This document shows, in pieces, positions 55,804 to 63,986 of a DNA stretch of 64,000 nt. The stretch lies in contig CAYPNM010000014.1 of NCBI GenBank assembly GCA_964412105.1, forward strand, positions 4,901-68,900. Reading direction: 5' to 3'. Position numbers and translations under genes: made by a program. The notes below the pieces were generated by a model. The model did not search any database. It was not told the origin of the DNA and worked only from the letters and a program-made list of their open reading frames with translations. Positions within the stretch are counted from its first letter, which is position 1, and every line of letters begins with the position of its first letter. The DNA is from JAKAGZ01 sp964412105 (GTDB lineage Bacteria; Bacteroidota; Ignavibacteria; Ignavibacteriales; Ignavibacteriaceae).

Positions 55804-57045
55804 TTAATTAATCTTGGCCTCATTTTCTTCAACTTCCCTGAATGGAACTAACCATGATATCAGAAATGACGGAATTGTTGCAATCATTACCCATATAAAG
55901 AAATGTTCATATCCAAGGAAATCACTTATGATTCCGCTTACCATAGAAGGGACTAAAAAACCTAATTGCATTAGCGAAGTAGCAAATGCATAATGAGCCA
56001 TTTTATATTTCCCAGGAGCTATTTGCTGCATCATAAATAACATAAGTCCGATGAATCCAAAGCCATAGCCAAAGTATTCAAAAACTACGGCGACACTTAT
56101 AATAAAAAAGTTTGTCGGTTGATAAATTGCCAGAAAAGTATACGCTGCAAATGGAATGTTGAAAAAAGCGCACAGTATTAATAATGACTTTCTCAACCCC
56201 CTGTTTGCAGTAAAATATCCTGCTAAAACAGAACCAACAATAAACGCTAATGGGGGGAAAAAGCCGTAAAGCACTCCGACATCTTCGGTTGATAATCCAA
56301 GCCCGCCAATATCTCTTTTGGCTCTCATAAACAGAGGTACAATCTTAATGGCCTGTCCTTCAGCAAATCTGTAAAGGAAAAGAAATAAAATTGCCCAAAA
56401 GATGTATTTCTTATGAAAGAAGGTTTTAAATACATCCCAAAATTTTTTCGCAGCTTTTTCAAAATTAGCTACATTTTGGGCTTTACCACCTGATGGTAAA
56501 AACCTAAAATGGTAGATACACAATAAAATTAAGATAGCTCCGAAAGAAGCCATTACAATTGTCCAGGCAGGCTTAACTCCTATTTTCTTTTCCAGAATAC
56601 CAGCTAATAAAACAAAGGCTCCCTGGGAAAGTATTTTCCCGACATTATAAAATGCTCCCTGCCAACCAATGTATTTTGCCTGATCTGTTGTATTAAGAAC
56701 ACTTATATAAATACCATCTGCAGCAGTATCATGTACTGCAGAATTCAAAGCAATAATTCCAAAGAAAATTATAGTCCAGGTAAAATAAGTTGGCAACTGC
56801 AAAGTTAGAACCAGCAATCCGAAACTAACTCCTCCAAGAAATTGAGTGGCAAGGACAAAGTCTTTTTTGGTTCTGAACATTTCAAGAATAGGGCCCCATA
56901 GCGGCTTTAATGCCCACGGAATAGTAACTATGCTCGTAAAGAAAGCAATTTTTGCATCAGAAATACCAAAGCTTTTGTACATCAAAACGGATACGACATT
57001 AACAACAACGAAAGGTAATCCCTCAGCAATATATAAGGTCGGCAC
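55804..57045 (-). CDS. AmpG-like MFS transporter (muropeptide/amino-sugar permease family)
   Basis: A 12-helix MFS protein of about 413 residues from the GTG at 57045. The N-terminus (TLYIAEGLPFVVVNVVSVLMYKSFGIS, DAKIAFFTSIVTIPWALKPLWGP) follows the AmpG/SLC33-like group that imports anhydro-muropeptides or N-acetyl amino sugars. Conserved-looking residues continue in frame upstream (ENEIHPAFW) with no ATG, GTG or TTG before the stop, so the GTG lies inside the first helix. Either an unusual start (ATT or ATA) or a base error near 57070-57095 is likely. Adjacent nagB supports an amino-sugar role (inference). Confidence 0.82.
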   Translation of the reverse strand: MPTLYIAEGLPFVVVNVVSVLMYKSFGISDAKIAFFTSIVTIPWALKPLWGPILEMFRTKKDFVLATQFLGGVSFGLLVLTLQLPTYFTWTIIFFGIIALNSAVHDTAADGIYISVLNTTDQAKYIGWQGAFYNVGKILSQGAFVLLAGILEKKIGVKPAWTIVMASFGAILILLCIYHFRFLPSGGKAQNVANFEKAAKKFWDVFKTFFHKKYIFWAILFLFLYRFAEGQAIKIVPLFMRAKRDIGGLGLSTEDVGVLYGFFPPLAFIVGSVLAGYFTANRGLRKSLLILCAFFNIPFAAYTFLAIYQPTNFFIISVAVVFEYFGYGFGFIGLMLFMMQQIAPGKYKMAHYAFATSLMQLGFLVPSMVSGIISDFLGYEHFFIWVMIATIPSFLISWLVPFREVEENEAKIN

Positions 57046-57567
57046 CCAAAAGGCAGGATGAATTTCATTTTCTATCTTTTTCGTATTTAGTAGCCCTTAA
57101 GTTTTGTAATAAGTCATGATTTTTTGAATCCCACGTTAGCCAAATGACGATTAATAATTTAATTTATTTAATATTACTTCATTAAAGAAAATTATGCGCA
57201 ATAAAAATAACCAAGTAACTATTTAAAGAAAATGGGACACTATTTTAAAGATGATAGGGAAAATATCCTTATTATAAACAGATTTTAATGATGAAATTTA
57301 TTTTAGATGCAAACAGCATAAAATTGTTTATATAGAATGAACCTTAAAAAGGTTGAGTTTGAAAGATTTTCCAGAGGGATTTAAAATCTATAAAACTAAA
57401 ATGGCAGATTTTACCCCTTTACCGAAATTACCGTCCTCTGCTTACAAAGAAAGATTTTATGAATTCAGGATGACTTCGCAGATTAATGTGATAGCACACT
57501 TTTAATATTATTAAATACGAAGTGAAAACCTACTTAAAATCTTAGTGAATTATTGTTATTAAATTCC
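57046..57567. other. Intergenic region downstream of the HerA-like ATPase gene
   Basis: About 520 bases between two minus-strand genes. The AmpG-like gene's missing N-terminal codons occupy its first 50 bases or so, and one possible small plus-strand frame is listed separately. No hairpin of note was found. Confidence 0.5.
57353..57505 (+). CDS. Possible small ORF of 50 codons, unrecognised
   Basis: An open frame from TTG 57353 to TAA 57505 reads MSLKDFPEGFKIYKTK at the start, with balanced, protein-like composition, but no ribosome site or family match is visible. It is the only plus-strand candidate in this gap. It may be chance. Confidence 0.2.
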   Translation: MSLKDFPEGFKIYKTKMADFTPLPKLPSSAYKERFYEFRMTSQINVIAHF

Positions 57568-59109
57568 TTAGAATAAACTCTTTCTCTTTCTAGTAGTGCC
57601 TCCTAAACCAAGCACTCCAAGAATGCCTCTGGTTAATTCTCTTGCAACAGTGCGGCCAACTTGACGGGCTAGAGGGCTATCAATCATTTTTTCAACAGCA
57701 CTTTTGGGTTGTCTGGTGGAAGCAGGAATTTTATTTAGAGTGTCAGAGTCCGATGCAGAAGCAAGCTTAGCGTTCAATAATTCGTATGCGCTCTCACGAT
57801 CAATTGCTTCGCTGTATTTTTTAAGAATTGTTGACCTGGAAATAACGCTTTCTATTTCTTCAGTAGTTAATATATCCATTCTCGACTTTGGGGCACACAA
57901 TAAGGTCGCAGCTAAGGCCGTTGGCCTGCCTTTTTCATCAAGCGCTGCTACAGCAGCTTCACCAATGCCAAGCGAGGTGAGTAATTCATCAGTTTTATAA
58001 TATTCTGAGATAGGATAATTCTCAGCTGTAAGCTTTATCATTTTCCTGTCTTTAGCTGTAAATGCTCTCAAAGCATGCTGAATTTTTAAACCAAGCTGAC
58101 TTAATATTGAATCAGGAATATCTGTTGGGTTCTGCGTGCAGAAAAATATTCCGACACCCTTAGAACGAATCAGCTTGATAATGGTCTCTATTTCATCAAG
58201 CAGAGCTTTAGATGCTTCGCTGAATATCAGGTGCGCTTCATCTATAAAAATTGCTAACTTAGGCTGATCCAAATCGCCCTCTTCAGGAAAGCTCGAGTAA
58301 ATTTCCGCAAGAAGACTCAGCATAAAAGTGGAAAATAATTTTGGTTTATCTTGCAGGTCATTCAAACGTAATATAGATATCATACCAAATCCTTCCTCAT
58401 TGATCCTCATTAGATCATCCACTTCAAACGATTTTTCTCCGAAAAACAAATTGGCTTGTTGTTGTTCAAGTTCAATGATTTTTCGGAGTATTGTTCCCGT
58501 AGATGCTGTTGATATTTTTCCATATTCAGATTCTATTCCGTCCTTACCCTCATTAGTAATAAATTGCAAAACCTTTTTAAAATCCTTTAGATCAAGTAAA
58601 GGCAATTGATTATCATCGCAATATTTAAATATTAATGACACGATACCGGATTGGGTATCGTTTAACTCTAATATTTTGGAAAAAAGAACGGGACCGAATT
58701 CAGAAACGGTTGCTCGTAATCTGACTCCCTTTTGCTCCGATATTGTAAGCAATTCAACAGGGAACGCTCTTGGTGCATATGGCTCACCAATATTTTTATG
58801 TCTTTCTTCTATTTTGGCATTAACCGTGCCTGAAGCTGCTAGCCCACTTAAGTCTCCCTTAATATCCATAAGTAAGACTGGCACACTCTTCTCGGATAAT
58901 CTCTCTGTTATTACCTGCAATGTCTTAGTCTTGCCGGTACCAGTGGCTCCCGCAATCAAGCCGTGTCTGTTTAGAGTTTTCAAAGGAATATTAATTTGAA
59001 GATCCTTAACAGGTTGCTGCTGAAAAATTGCACCACCAAGAGTGAGGTATTCCCCTTTAAAAGTGAAACTTTGCCGTATCTCCTCAACAAACTTCTCTTT
59101 TGAAGTCAT
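57568..59109 (-). CDS. HerA-like ATPase, DUF853/YjgR family
   Basis: A 513-residue ATPase. Walker A is in HGLIAGATGTGKTKTLQVI (about residues 49-67), Walker B in LAIFIDEAHLIFSEASKALLDEIE (about 283-306), with the family motif LLMDIKGDLSGLA and GIFFCTQNPTDIP (sensor). The C-terminus is basic and Gly-rich (TRGILGVLGLGGTTRKRKS). Members are predicted bipolar DNA helicases/translocases but their biological role is not known. Monocistronic by position. Confidence 0.92.
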   Translation of the reverse strand: MTSKEKFVEEIRQSFTFKGEYLTLGGAIFQQQPVKDLQINIPLKTLNRHGLIAGATGTGKTKTLQVITERLSEKSVPVLLMDIKGDLSGLAASGTVNAKIEERHKNIGEPYAPRAFPVELLTISEQKGVRLRATVSEFGPVLFSKILELNDTQSGIVSLIFKYCDDNQLPLLDLKDFKKVLQFITNEGKDGIESEYGKISTASTGTILRKIIELEQQQANLFFGEKSFEVDDLMRINEEGFGMISILRLNDLQDKPKLFSTFMLSLLAEIYSSFPEEGDLDQPKLAIFIDEAHLIFSEASKALLDEIETIIKLIRSKGVGIFFCTQNPTDIPDSILSQLGLKIQHALRAFTAKDRKMIKLTAENYPISEYYKTDELLTSLGIGEAAVAALDEKGRPTALAATLLCAPKSRMDILTTEEIESVISRSTILKKYSEAIDRESAYELLNAKLASASDSDTLNKIPASTRQPKSAVEKMIDSPLARQVGRTVARELTRGILGVLGLGGTTRKRKSLF

Positions 59110-59276
59110 ATAGGCACCCCTATAATTACAATGACCAATGTATTAAATGTTTTTTATAATTTAAAGCTGGCTTGAAGAAATTAGACAATGGTTAAGTTAC
59201 CTGATTAATTAAATGTTAAAGTTACAGAAATTTATTTTCATTTAAGTACAAAAGATATGATCCATTAGAAAATCAC

Positions 59277-59777
59277 TTAAGTTAATCTGTATTTACGAAG
59301 TAATTCAGCGAAAGCTAAAGTGTCATTTAAGAAAAAAGTCTTTATCTTCCCTTCAAAAGCTTCGGAACCTGTCACACCACAAAAATTCGCGAAAGTGGGA
59401 GCAATATCTAAGACACAATAGATATTATCTCTTTCAATTGACGGATTATACCTTCTCATCCTGCTCTTCGCCAAATCGATGAGTGAATAATCCCCACTAA
59501 TTTCTTTATTATCCTCTCTAAAATGTTTAAGATATTCCAGATATAAGCGAATTTTTTTTTCATATCGTGATTTAAAATATTTATCAGAGCGAATTAAGTT
59601 AGCGACAATAATTAGTCGCAATACAATTAGTTCTCTATAAACCCTGGAACTATCGAGAATATTAACTTCCTTTTTTAATTTATTTATCATAATATTGATA
59701 AAATTGGAGTCTATAGTGGTGATATATAATATTTCTGCGAGGTCACTAATCTTGATTTTATTTTGGGATGAAAACAT
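59277..59777 (-). CDS. Protein of unknown function, mostly helical
   Basis: A 166-residue soluble protein that was not recognised. It is Ile/Leu/Lys/Tyr-rich, with several predicted helices and a Cys-Gly-Val loop (FANFCGVTGSEAF). No signal peptide, membrane helix or catalytic motif was seen. AT-rich codon use like its neighbours. Isolated between the HerA-like gene and a cluster of small membrane proteins. Confidence 0.6.
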   Translation of the reverse strand: MFSSQNKIKISDLAEILYITTIDSNFINIMINKLKKEVNILDSSRVYRELIVLRLIIVANLIRSDKYFKSRYEKKIRLYLEYLKHFREDNKEISGDYSLIDLAKSRMRRYNPSIERDNIYCVLDIAPTFANFCGVTGSEAFEGKIKTFFLNDTLAFAELLRKYRLT

Positions 59778-59860
59778 ATATCGTTATTGTTAAGATTTGC
59801 CTGTGAATGATAATATATCTTAATAAAATATTAAAAGACAGTCCCTTTTTTCAGATGAGG

Positions 59861-60139
59861 TTATCTCCTAATAAATTTTTTCTGGATAATGTAAGCCACA
59901 ATTGTAATAATGGCAGCGGAAATTCCCTGCAGCACCAATTCCCACTTTTCCAAAGGTATTGCATCTGTTAATGAATCTGTATGCAATATAAATGTATTGG
60001 TAATCAATAAGAATAATCCACCCAATCCTAGCCATATTACAAAACCCAAAATTAACCAGGGGAACGGAGCTTTGTGAGCCCGTTTTGCAGAGGAGGAAAA
60101 TATATAAAAAATTATAAATAAACTTATGAGAATAAACAT
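59861..60139 (-). CDS. Small membrane protein of unknown function
   Basis: A 92-residue protein with three hydrophobic segments (about 1-13, 27-48 and 70-88) and a charged C-terminal tail. No recognised family. It ends a set of three same-strand genes with 19 and 3 bases between them, probably one operon (60528-61154, 60159-60524, this gene). Confidence 0.65.
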   Translation of the reverse strand: MFILISLFIIFYIFSSSAKRAHKAPFPWLILGFVIWLGLGGLFLLITNTFILHTDSLTDAIPLEKWELVLQGISAAIITIVAYIIQKKFIRR

Positions 60140-60158
60140 TGGTTTAATTTAGTTTAAT

Positions 60159-60524
60159 TCATTCCTTATCATAAACTATGCTCTTTAAATAGTGAGCGGA
60201 ATCCATGTGATGGAGCATTACTGTCTTGGTCACAAAATTAACCGAATCTCCCGGCGATAAACTGCTTATTTCCCAATCGGATTCCTGCCCATCGATTAAA
60301 TATGTTATCACTAAATTGGACAAGCTTTTATCTCCAACATTTTTAACTGTCCCTTCATAATGACCAAATTGTCGCGGACTTAAAGTCGGAGCATCGGCAC
60401 TGACACTTTCCTGAGATTTTACATAAGAGGCGTTTATATTTACTACTTCTTTTTCTTTTATAAAATTATCATAAACCAGGTAGCCAATAATCACAATGAT
60501 TACAAAGACTATGAGTTTTTTCAT
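60159..60524 (-). CDS. Membrane-anchored protein with FxLYD/CARDB-like domain
   Basis: A 121-residue protein with one N-terminal membrane helix (MKKLIVFVIIVIIGYLVYD) and an exported beta-rich domain. The pattern GHYEGTVKNVGDKSLSNLVITYLIDGQE resembles FxLYD/CARDB-type Ig-like folds, but the match is by eye. AGAGGTGATC, near-complete complement of the 16S tail, lies just before the ATG and contains the stop codon of the preceding gene. Confidence 0.65.
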   Translation of the reverse strand: MKKLIVFVIIVIIGYLVYDNFIKEKEVVNINASYVKSQESVSADAPTLSPRQFGHYEGTVKNVGDKSLSNLVITYLIDGQESDWEISSLSPGDSVNFVTKTVMLHHMDSAHYLKSIVYDKE

Positions 60525-60527
60525 GGA

Positions 60528-61154
60528 TCACCTCTTTGGGCTATTGTTTTTAAANNNNNNNNNNNNNNNNNNNNNNNNNNNNNNNNNNNNNNNNNNNNNN
60601 NNNNNNNNNNNNNNNNNNNNNNNNNNNNNNNNNNNNNNNNNNNNNNNNNNNNNNTCTGTAGGTGCAATTCTAAGAATGTTCTGAATAGCAAGACTGTCCT
60701 TCATCTGCAGAAGGCTATTTAGATTTGACCGGTTTATAAAAACACATACAGCATTATCATTTTTTAATATAGGGGTTATTTCAAGATTAATTTTATCCAA
60801 CAAATGTTGTAATCTTATTTTTAATGGAGGGAGTCCAACTGTTTTACTAAACTGCTCTAAACTATTATCGGCAGTTGTTAAATTTGCTTTTGTAGAATTT
60901 AATTTGGCATTTAAGGAATCTCGTTCACCTTCTAATTTTTCTGTTCGGGTTTGCAATGAATCAATCTCCTCAGAAATTATATTCGAGTTCACCAGAGTTA
61001 AAGAATAAACTATTACAAGCGAAGCTAAAGATAAATATAAAGGGAGCAATATTGATCCCGATTCAGGGTGCTGGTTTTTATTTGCTTTTTTGATAATAAA
61101 TATAAGTGAAACTATACCCAATATAAAAGCAACTAAAGATAAAAACGGAAGCAT
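60528..61154 (-). CDS. Membrane protein with coiled coil, unknown function (contains assembly gap)
   Basis: Readable residues comprise an N-terminal helix, a second helix (about 34-55) and a coiled coil (about 62-110, heptad-rich: EEIDSLQTRTEKLEGERDSL). A C-terminal part begins with KIRLQHLLDKINLEI. The 100-N gap at 60555-60654 interrupts the gene; eight residues after it (FKNNSPKR) end the frame, but joining them in frame is not assured. No family recognised. Confidence 0.6.
   Translation of the reverse strand: MLPFLSLVAFILGIVSLIFIIKKANKNQHPESGSILLPLYLSLASLVIVYSLTLVNSNIISEEIDSLQTRTEKLEGERDSLNAKLNSTKANLTTADNSLEQFSKTVGLPPLKIRLQHLLDKINLEITPILKNDNAVCVFINRSNLNSLLQMKDSLAIQNILRIAPTXXXXXXXXXXXXXXXXXXXXXXXXXXXXXXXXXXFKNNSPKR
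60555..60654. other. Assembly gap (100 N)
   Basis: Exactly 100 unknown bases, a scaffold placeholder inside the coiled-coil membrane protein gene. True length is unknown. Confidence 0.97.
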
Positions 61155-61339
61155 TAAATTTTTCTCTCCCTAAAAATTGCTGTTATAGTTATTTCATATA
61201 CCGGGATGTGTGTTGAAGATCCTTTGTCACTTGCGAAAAAGAAATAGTATATTCTTTACTTTAGCTTAGTATAAGCTAATATTTTCATTGTAGAAATTCT
61301 ATGCGAGTTATTAATAAAAATGGAACATTGGAACTAGCG

Positions 61340-61837
61340 CTATTTCCTATTATTGTTATCACTACCCTTGTGTTTACCTTTATCGTGTATATCCTTTTTG
61401 TTGTGTTCTTTTAGCCATTTATTATGTTCCGGATGATATTTATTCTGAAAATACTTTGGATCACGACTATCTCGTATTACTTCTTGATCTCTGCGATTTT
61501 TATATTTTGCATATTTTGTCACATAGTCTGCATTGTGTCTCCACGGTTCCTTTTCATTCAGTACTACCTTATATGAATGATACAGATCAAATCTGATGTA
61601 ACGTGAGGGCAATGTTTCCCGAGCAATCCAACGCCCTCTGTATTTATAATAGAAAAGCCCGGAAGGGACGTAGTAATAAACGTCAATATCTGGCAGGAAA
61701 TAATATTCAACATAGTCGTAACCGGTTGGGCCCCAGGCTGGTTGAGTATTTAAATTAAAGTTGATATTAATTTTCACTTGTGCATTGGAAATCCCTGCCA
61801 ATAACAGTGCACCGAATATTATAATATAATAACGCAT
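61340..61837 (-). CDS. Secreted Tyr/Trp-rich protein of unknown function
   Basis: A 165-residue protein with signal peptide (MRYYIIIFGALLLAGISNAQ). The mature part has a repeated Tyr-rich pattern (GYDYVEYYFLPDIDVYYYVPSGLFYYKYRGRW), seen in uncharacterised exported Bacteroidota proteins. The tail is very basic and His/Lys/Asn-rich (HDKGKHKGSDNNNRK). Perhaps an envelope protein; no catalytic motif. Isolated. Confidence 0.65.
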   Translation of the reverse strand: MRYYIIIFGALLLAGISNAQVKININFNLNTQPAWGPTGYDYVEYYFLPDIDVYYYVPSGLFYYKYRGRWIARETLPSRYIRFDLYHSYKVVLNEKEPWRHNADYVTKYAKYKNRRDQEVIRDSRDPKYFQNKYHPEHNKWLKEHNKKDIHDKGKHKGSDNNNRK

Positions 61838-62030
61838 TCTATTCTCCCTTTATATAAATTTGCTAATCTATTAGCAAAATCATTCATCAAAATAATTATG
61901 AAATAATACCTAAAATTTTATGGCTCACAAAGGAATATTGATTAAATCTGTCTGATAGAACTAATTTATATCTATTGAATAATGAACAGATGATTTTTTA
62001 AAATCACTTATATTAGAATTCAGTAATTAT

Positions 62031-62246
62031 TCAGAAATAAAATTTTTGATACAATATTATTGTATCAACTTTGAAATAGTCTCCAGCAATCCAAATGTAC
62101 TGAGGAGCCAGACAGCAGCAGCCATTAAAATAATACCATTTAAAAATATTCTTATTTTTTTTCGAAAATGCTACCTGATAGTTTAGATATCCAAGAATAG
62201 CTATGACTATCACTAATATTGTAATAGCAAATAAATAATTAGTCAT
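62031..62246 (-). CDS. Small membrane protein with apparent -1 frameshift at an A8 run
   Basis: The uninterrupted frame gives 71 residues: a good membrane helix (MTNYLFAITILVIVIAILGY), then an unlikely Cys/Tyr-rich tail after an A8 run (minus strand, positions 62155-62162). Reading one base fewer gives a second hydrophobic helix (LNGIILMAAAVWLLSTFG) and a natural stop at 62057-62059, right at a hairpin. That version is a typical two-helix protein of about 62 residues. Either an indel (error or mutation) or slippage at the homopolymer explains this. Family not recognised. Confidence 0.5.
   Translation of the reverse strand: MTNYLFAITILVIVIAILGYLNYQVAFSKKNKNIFKWYYFNGCCCLAPQYIWIAGDYFKVDTIILYQKFYF
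62048..62066 (-). terminator. Hairpin at the 3' end of the small membrane protein gene
   Basis: GATACAAT (62048-62055) and ATTGTATC (62059-62066) form an eight-pair stem with a three-base loop. It overlaps the stop codon of the shifted frame (62057-62059), which supports that frame as the real 3' end. The T-rich stretch beyond is interrupted. Confidence 0.45.
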
Positions 62247-62443
62247 AACAGCAGCGAATTCCGATCTTTTATCAACACTTCTTTCCCAATTATAGATAAT
62301 TCAATTGCAGCAACTCTAAGCGATATTAATATTTAATCTTCCTTAAGGATTACTCTTTTTAATACAAAACCATATTATGCTACTAATTCACTGCTTAATT
62401 AAACATAAATTGATATTCTTATCTAAAGATTCTAGATATCCAT

Positions 62444-62854
62444 TTAATGGTAAATACTCTTTCTTTTGATACCTCTTAAAATATTTCGGACATTAAAATT
62501 TGATTTTTTAATACTTCTATTGATCCAGGAAAGCAACAAGCCGGATTCGATATTACCAAAAAATCTCTTATTACCGTTCCACATTATTAAATCACTTTTT
62601 GACCTGTTATTTTTCCATTGTAATGGTTGAAGGTTTTCAAGATCGTCAGTGCCGCCCAATTCTTTAGGATAAATGTGGTCGATTTCCCAGCCAAACTTTG
62701 ATTCAGTATTCCCATGTTTGTTATACCTCATTACTTTTCCATACTTATCCCATCGCCAGATCGAAGGTGCATAATGAGGAATTACCTCGCCTTTTGCCCA
62801 AACTAGTTTTTTTAAGGTTTCAGAAGATTCCTGGAATGGATATTTATATTCCAT
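62444..62854 (-). CDS. HNH-family endonuclease-like protein
   Basis: A 136-residue protein with an HNH-type core at about residues 55-92. GWEIDHIYPKELGGTDDLENLQPLQW holds the metal-binding Asp-His pair and the central Asn; the third position reads NNRSK, an HNN-like variant. No zinc-Cys pairs. The N-terminus is Trp-rich (VWAKGEVIPHYAPSIWRWDKYG). It could act as a stand-alone nuclease, but no restriction, phage or toxin genes lie nearby, so the role is open. Confidence 0.75.
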   Translation of the reverse strand: MEYKYPFQESSETLKKLVWAKGEVIPHYAPSIWRWDKYGKVMRYNKHGNTESKFGWEIDHIYPKELGGTDDLENLQPLQWKNNRSKSDLIMWNGNKRFFGNIESGLLLSWINRSIKKSNFNVRNILRGIKRKSIYH

Positions 62855-63036
62855 AATTCATTTCTGCCTTATTTCTTAATTACAATAAAATTCAAAAAAT
62901 ATACCACTATGATATATTATCATTTTTTACAAATATTTAGGGTTAGAGCAGGTTTGAAAGGGAGCAAATTAGTCTTAACATTTTTCAGCAATTTTTATAA
63001 GCTTTTTCAAGTAGATTTTACTAGCGTAATGCTGAT

Positions 63037-63294
63037 TTGAGTGTAATTTTTACCTATACAAATATGGGCAAAAAGTATCAAAAATGGCCTGATCCTTTGA
63101 ATTTAGAATTCCTCAATAATCTTTCCGTACAGGTATTAAGAGATACCTTCAAGGAATTAAGCCAAAAAATGCTGGTTGTGTTGGCACTTTTAACGCTCCT
63201 AACGAAACTTCATTTTGGCCGGATCACATTTTCATTAAAAATTATGCAAATCTTATACTTGCGCATTTGCGAAATATTTTTATCTTTGTTTTGA
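63037..63294 (+). CDS. Possible small gene of 85 codons (76 from ATG 63064), unrecognised
   Basis: An open frame from TTG 63037 (or ATG 63064), hydrophobic near its end, with no family match. A good intrinsic terminator begins five bases after its stop (63299-63322), which favours a real transcript ending here. The protein is not convincing by composition and a frame change near the A6 run around 63165 cannot be excluded. Confidence 0.3.
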   Translation: MSVIFTYTNMGKKYQKWPDPLNLEFLNNLSVQVLRDTFKELSQKMLVVLALLTLLTKLHFGRITFSLKIMQILYLRICEIFLSLF

Positions 63295-63298
63295 ATTT

Positions 63299-63322
63299 AT
63301 GGGGATTTGCCACCCCATTTTT
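63299..63322 (+). terminator. Intrinsic terminator
   Basis: ATGGGG (63299-63304) pairs with CCCCAT (63313-63318) across an eight-base loop and is followed by a run of five T (63318-63322). GC-rich stem plus T run on the plus strand is the classic form. Confidence 0.8.
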
Positions 63323-63494
63323 ATTTATTCTATCTTTTCATATTACTTATTACTGTCTCTATTTATTAGTGGCCTCAAGGGTTATTGCCTTTCCATGAGG
63401 TATTTATATAATAAATCCCGGTACGTATTGGGAGAAGTTATTATATCTTTTTTAATGTATATAAGTATTGTTTAACATAAAATGGAGTAACTAT

Positions 63495-63986
63495 ATGAAA
63501 AACTCAAAATACTTGTTCATTATGATTTTCGTTTTTTTCTTGTTCTCAATTCATAATTCAGCACAATCAATAAAGAGCAATGAAAATGTTAAGCAGGAAT
63601 TAGAAAAAGCAAAAACAAATTTTATGGAGGGCTTTAAGGAAGGCGATGCAAAGAAAATGGCAGAAGGATATACCCTTGATGCCAGGGCTTTACCCCCCAA
63701 TGCCCCAGAAGCGAGGGGGAAGGATGCCATTAAAAAATTATGGCAAAGCTTTATTGACTTAGGCGAAGGTACAGTAAATGTAGGTACGGTCAGTACCGAC
63801 ATTGCAGGTAATTTTGCTATAGAGCATCATACATACCAGCTAGAAATAAAGATGAAAAATGGGAAGGTATTAAAAGATATCGGCAAGTCTTTGGTAGTTT
63901 ATAAGCGACAAAATGATGGGCATTGGCTTATAAAAACTGAGATATGGAATTCAGACCTGCCAATTCCTGGTAACCAAAAGGATTAA
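63495..63986 (+). CDS. Secreted SnoaL/DUF4440-like (NTF2-fold) protein
   Basis: A 163-residue protein with start at the ATG at 63495, GGAG upstream and a signal peptide after it (MKNSKYLFIMIFVFFLFSIHNSAQ); a TTG at 63468 would add nine residues. The mature part follows the NTF2-like pattern: an N-terminal helix with NFMEGFKEGDAKKMAEGYTLDARALPP, a GKDAIKKLWQSFIDLG segment, then beta strands (VGTVSTDIAGNFAIEHHTYQLEI, GHWLIKTEIWNSD). Binding partner or ligand unknown. Complete within the window. Confidence 0.8.
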   Translation: MKNSKYLFIMIFVFFLFSIHNSAQSIKSNENVKQELEKAKTNFMEGFKEGDAKKMAEGYTLDARALPPNAPEARGKDAIKKLWQSFIDLGEGTVNVGTVSTDIAGNFAIEHHTYQLEIKMKNGKVLKDIGKSLVVYKRQNDGHWLIKTEIWNSDLPIPGNQKD

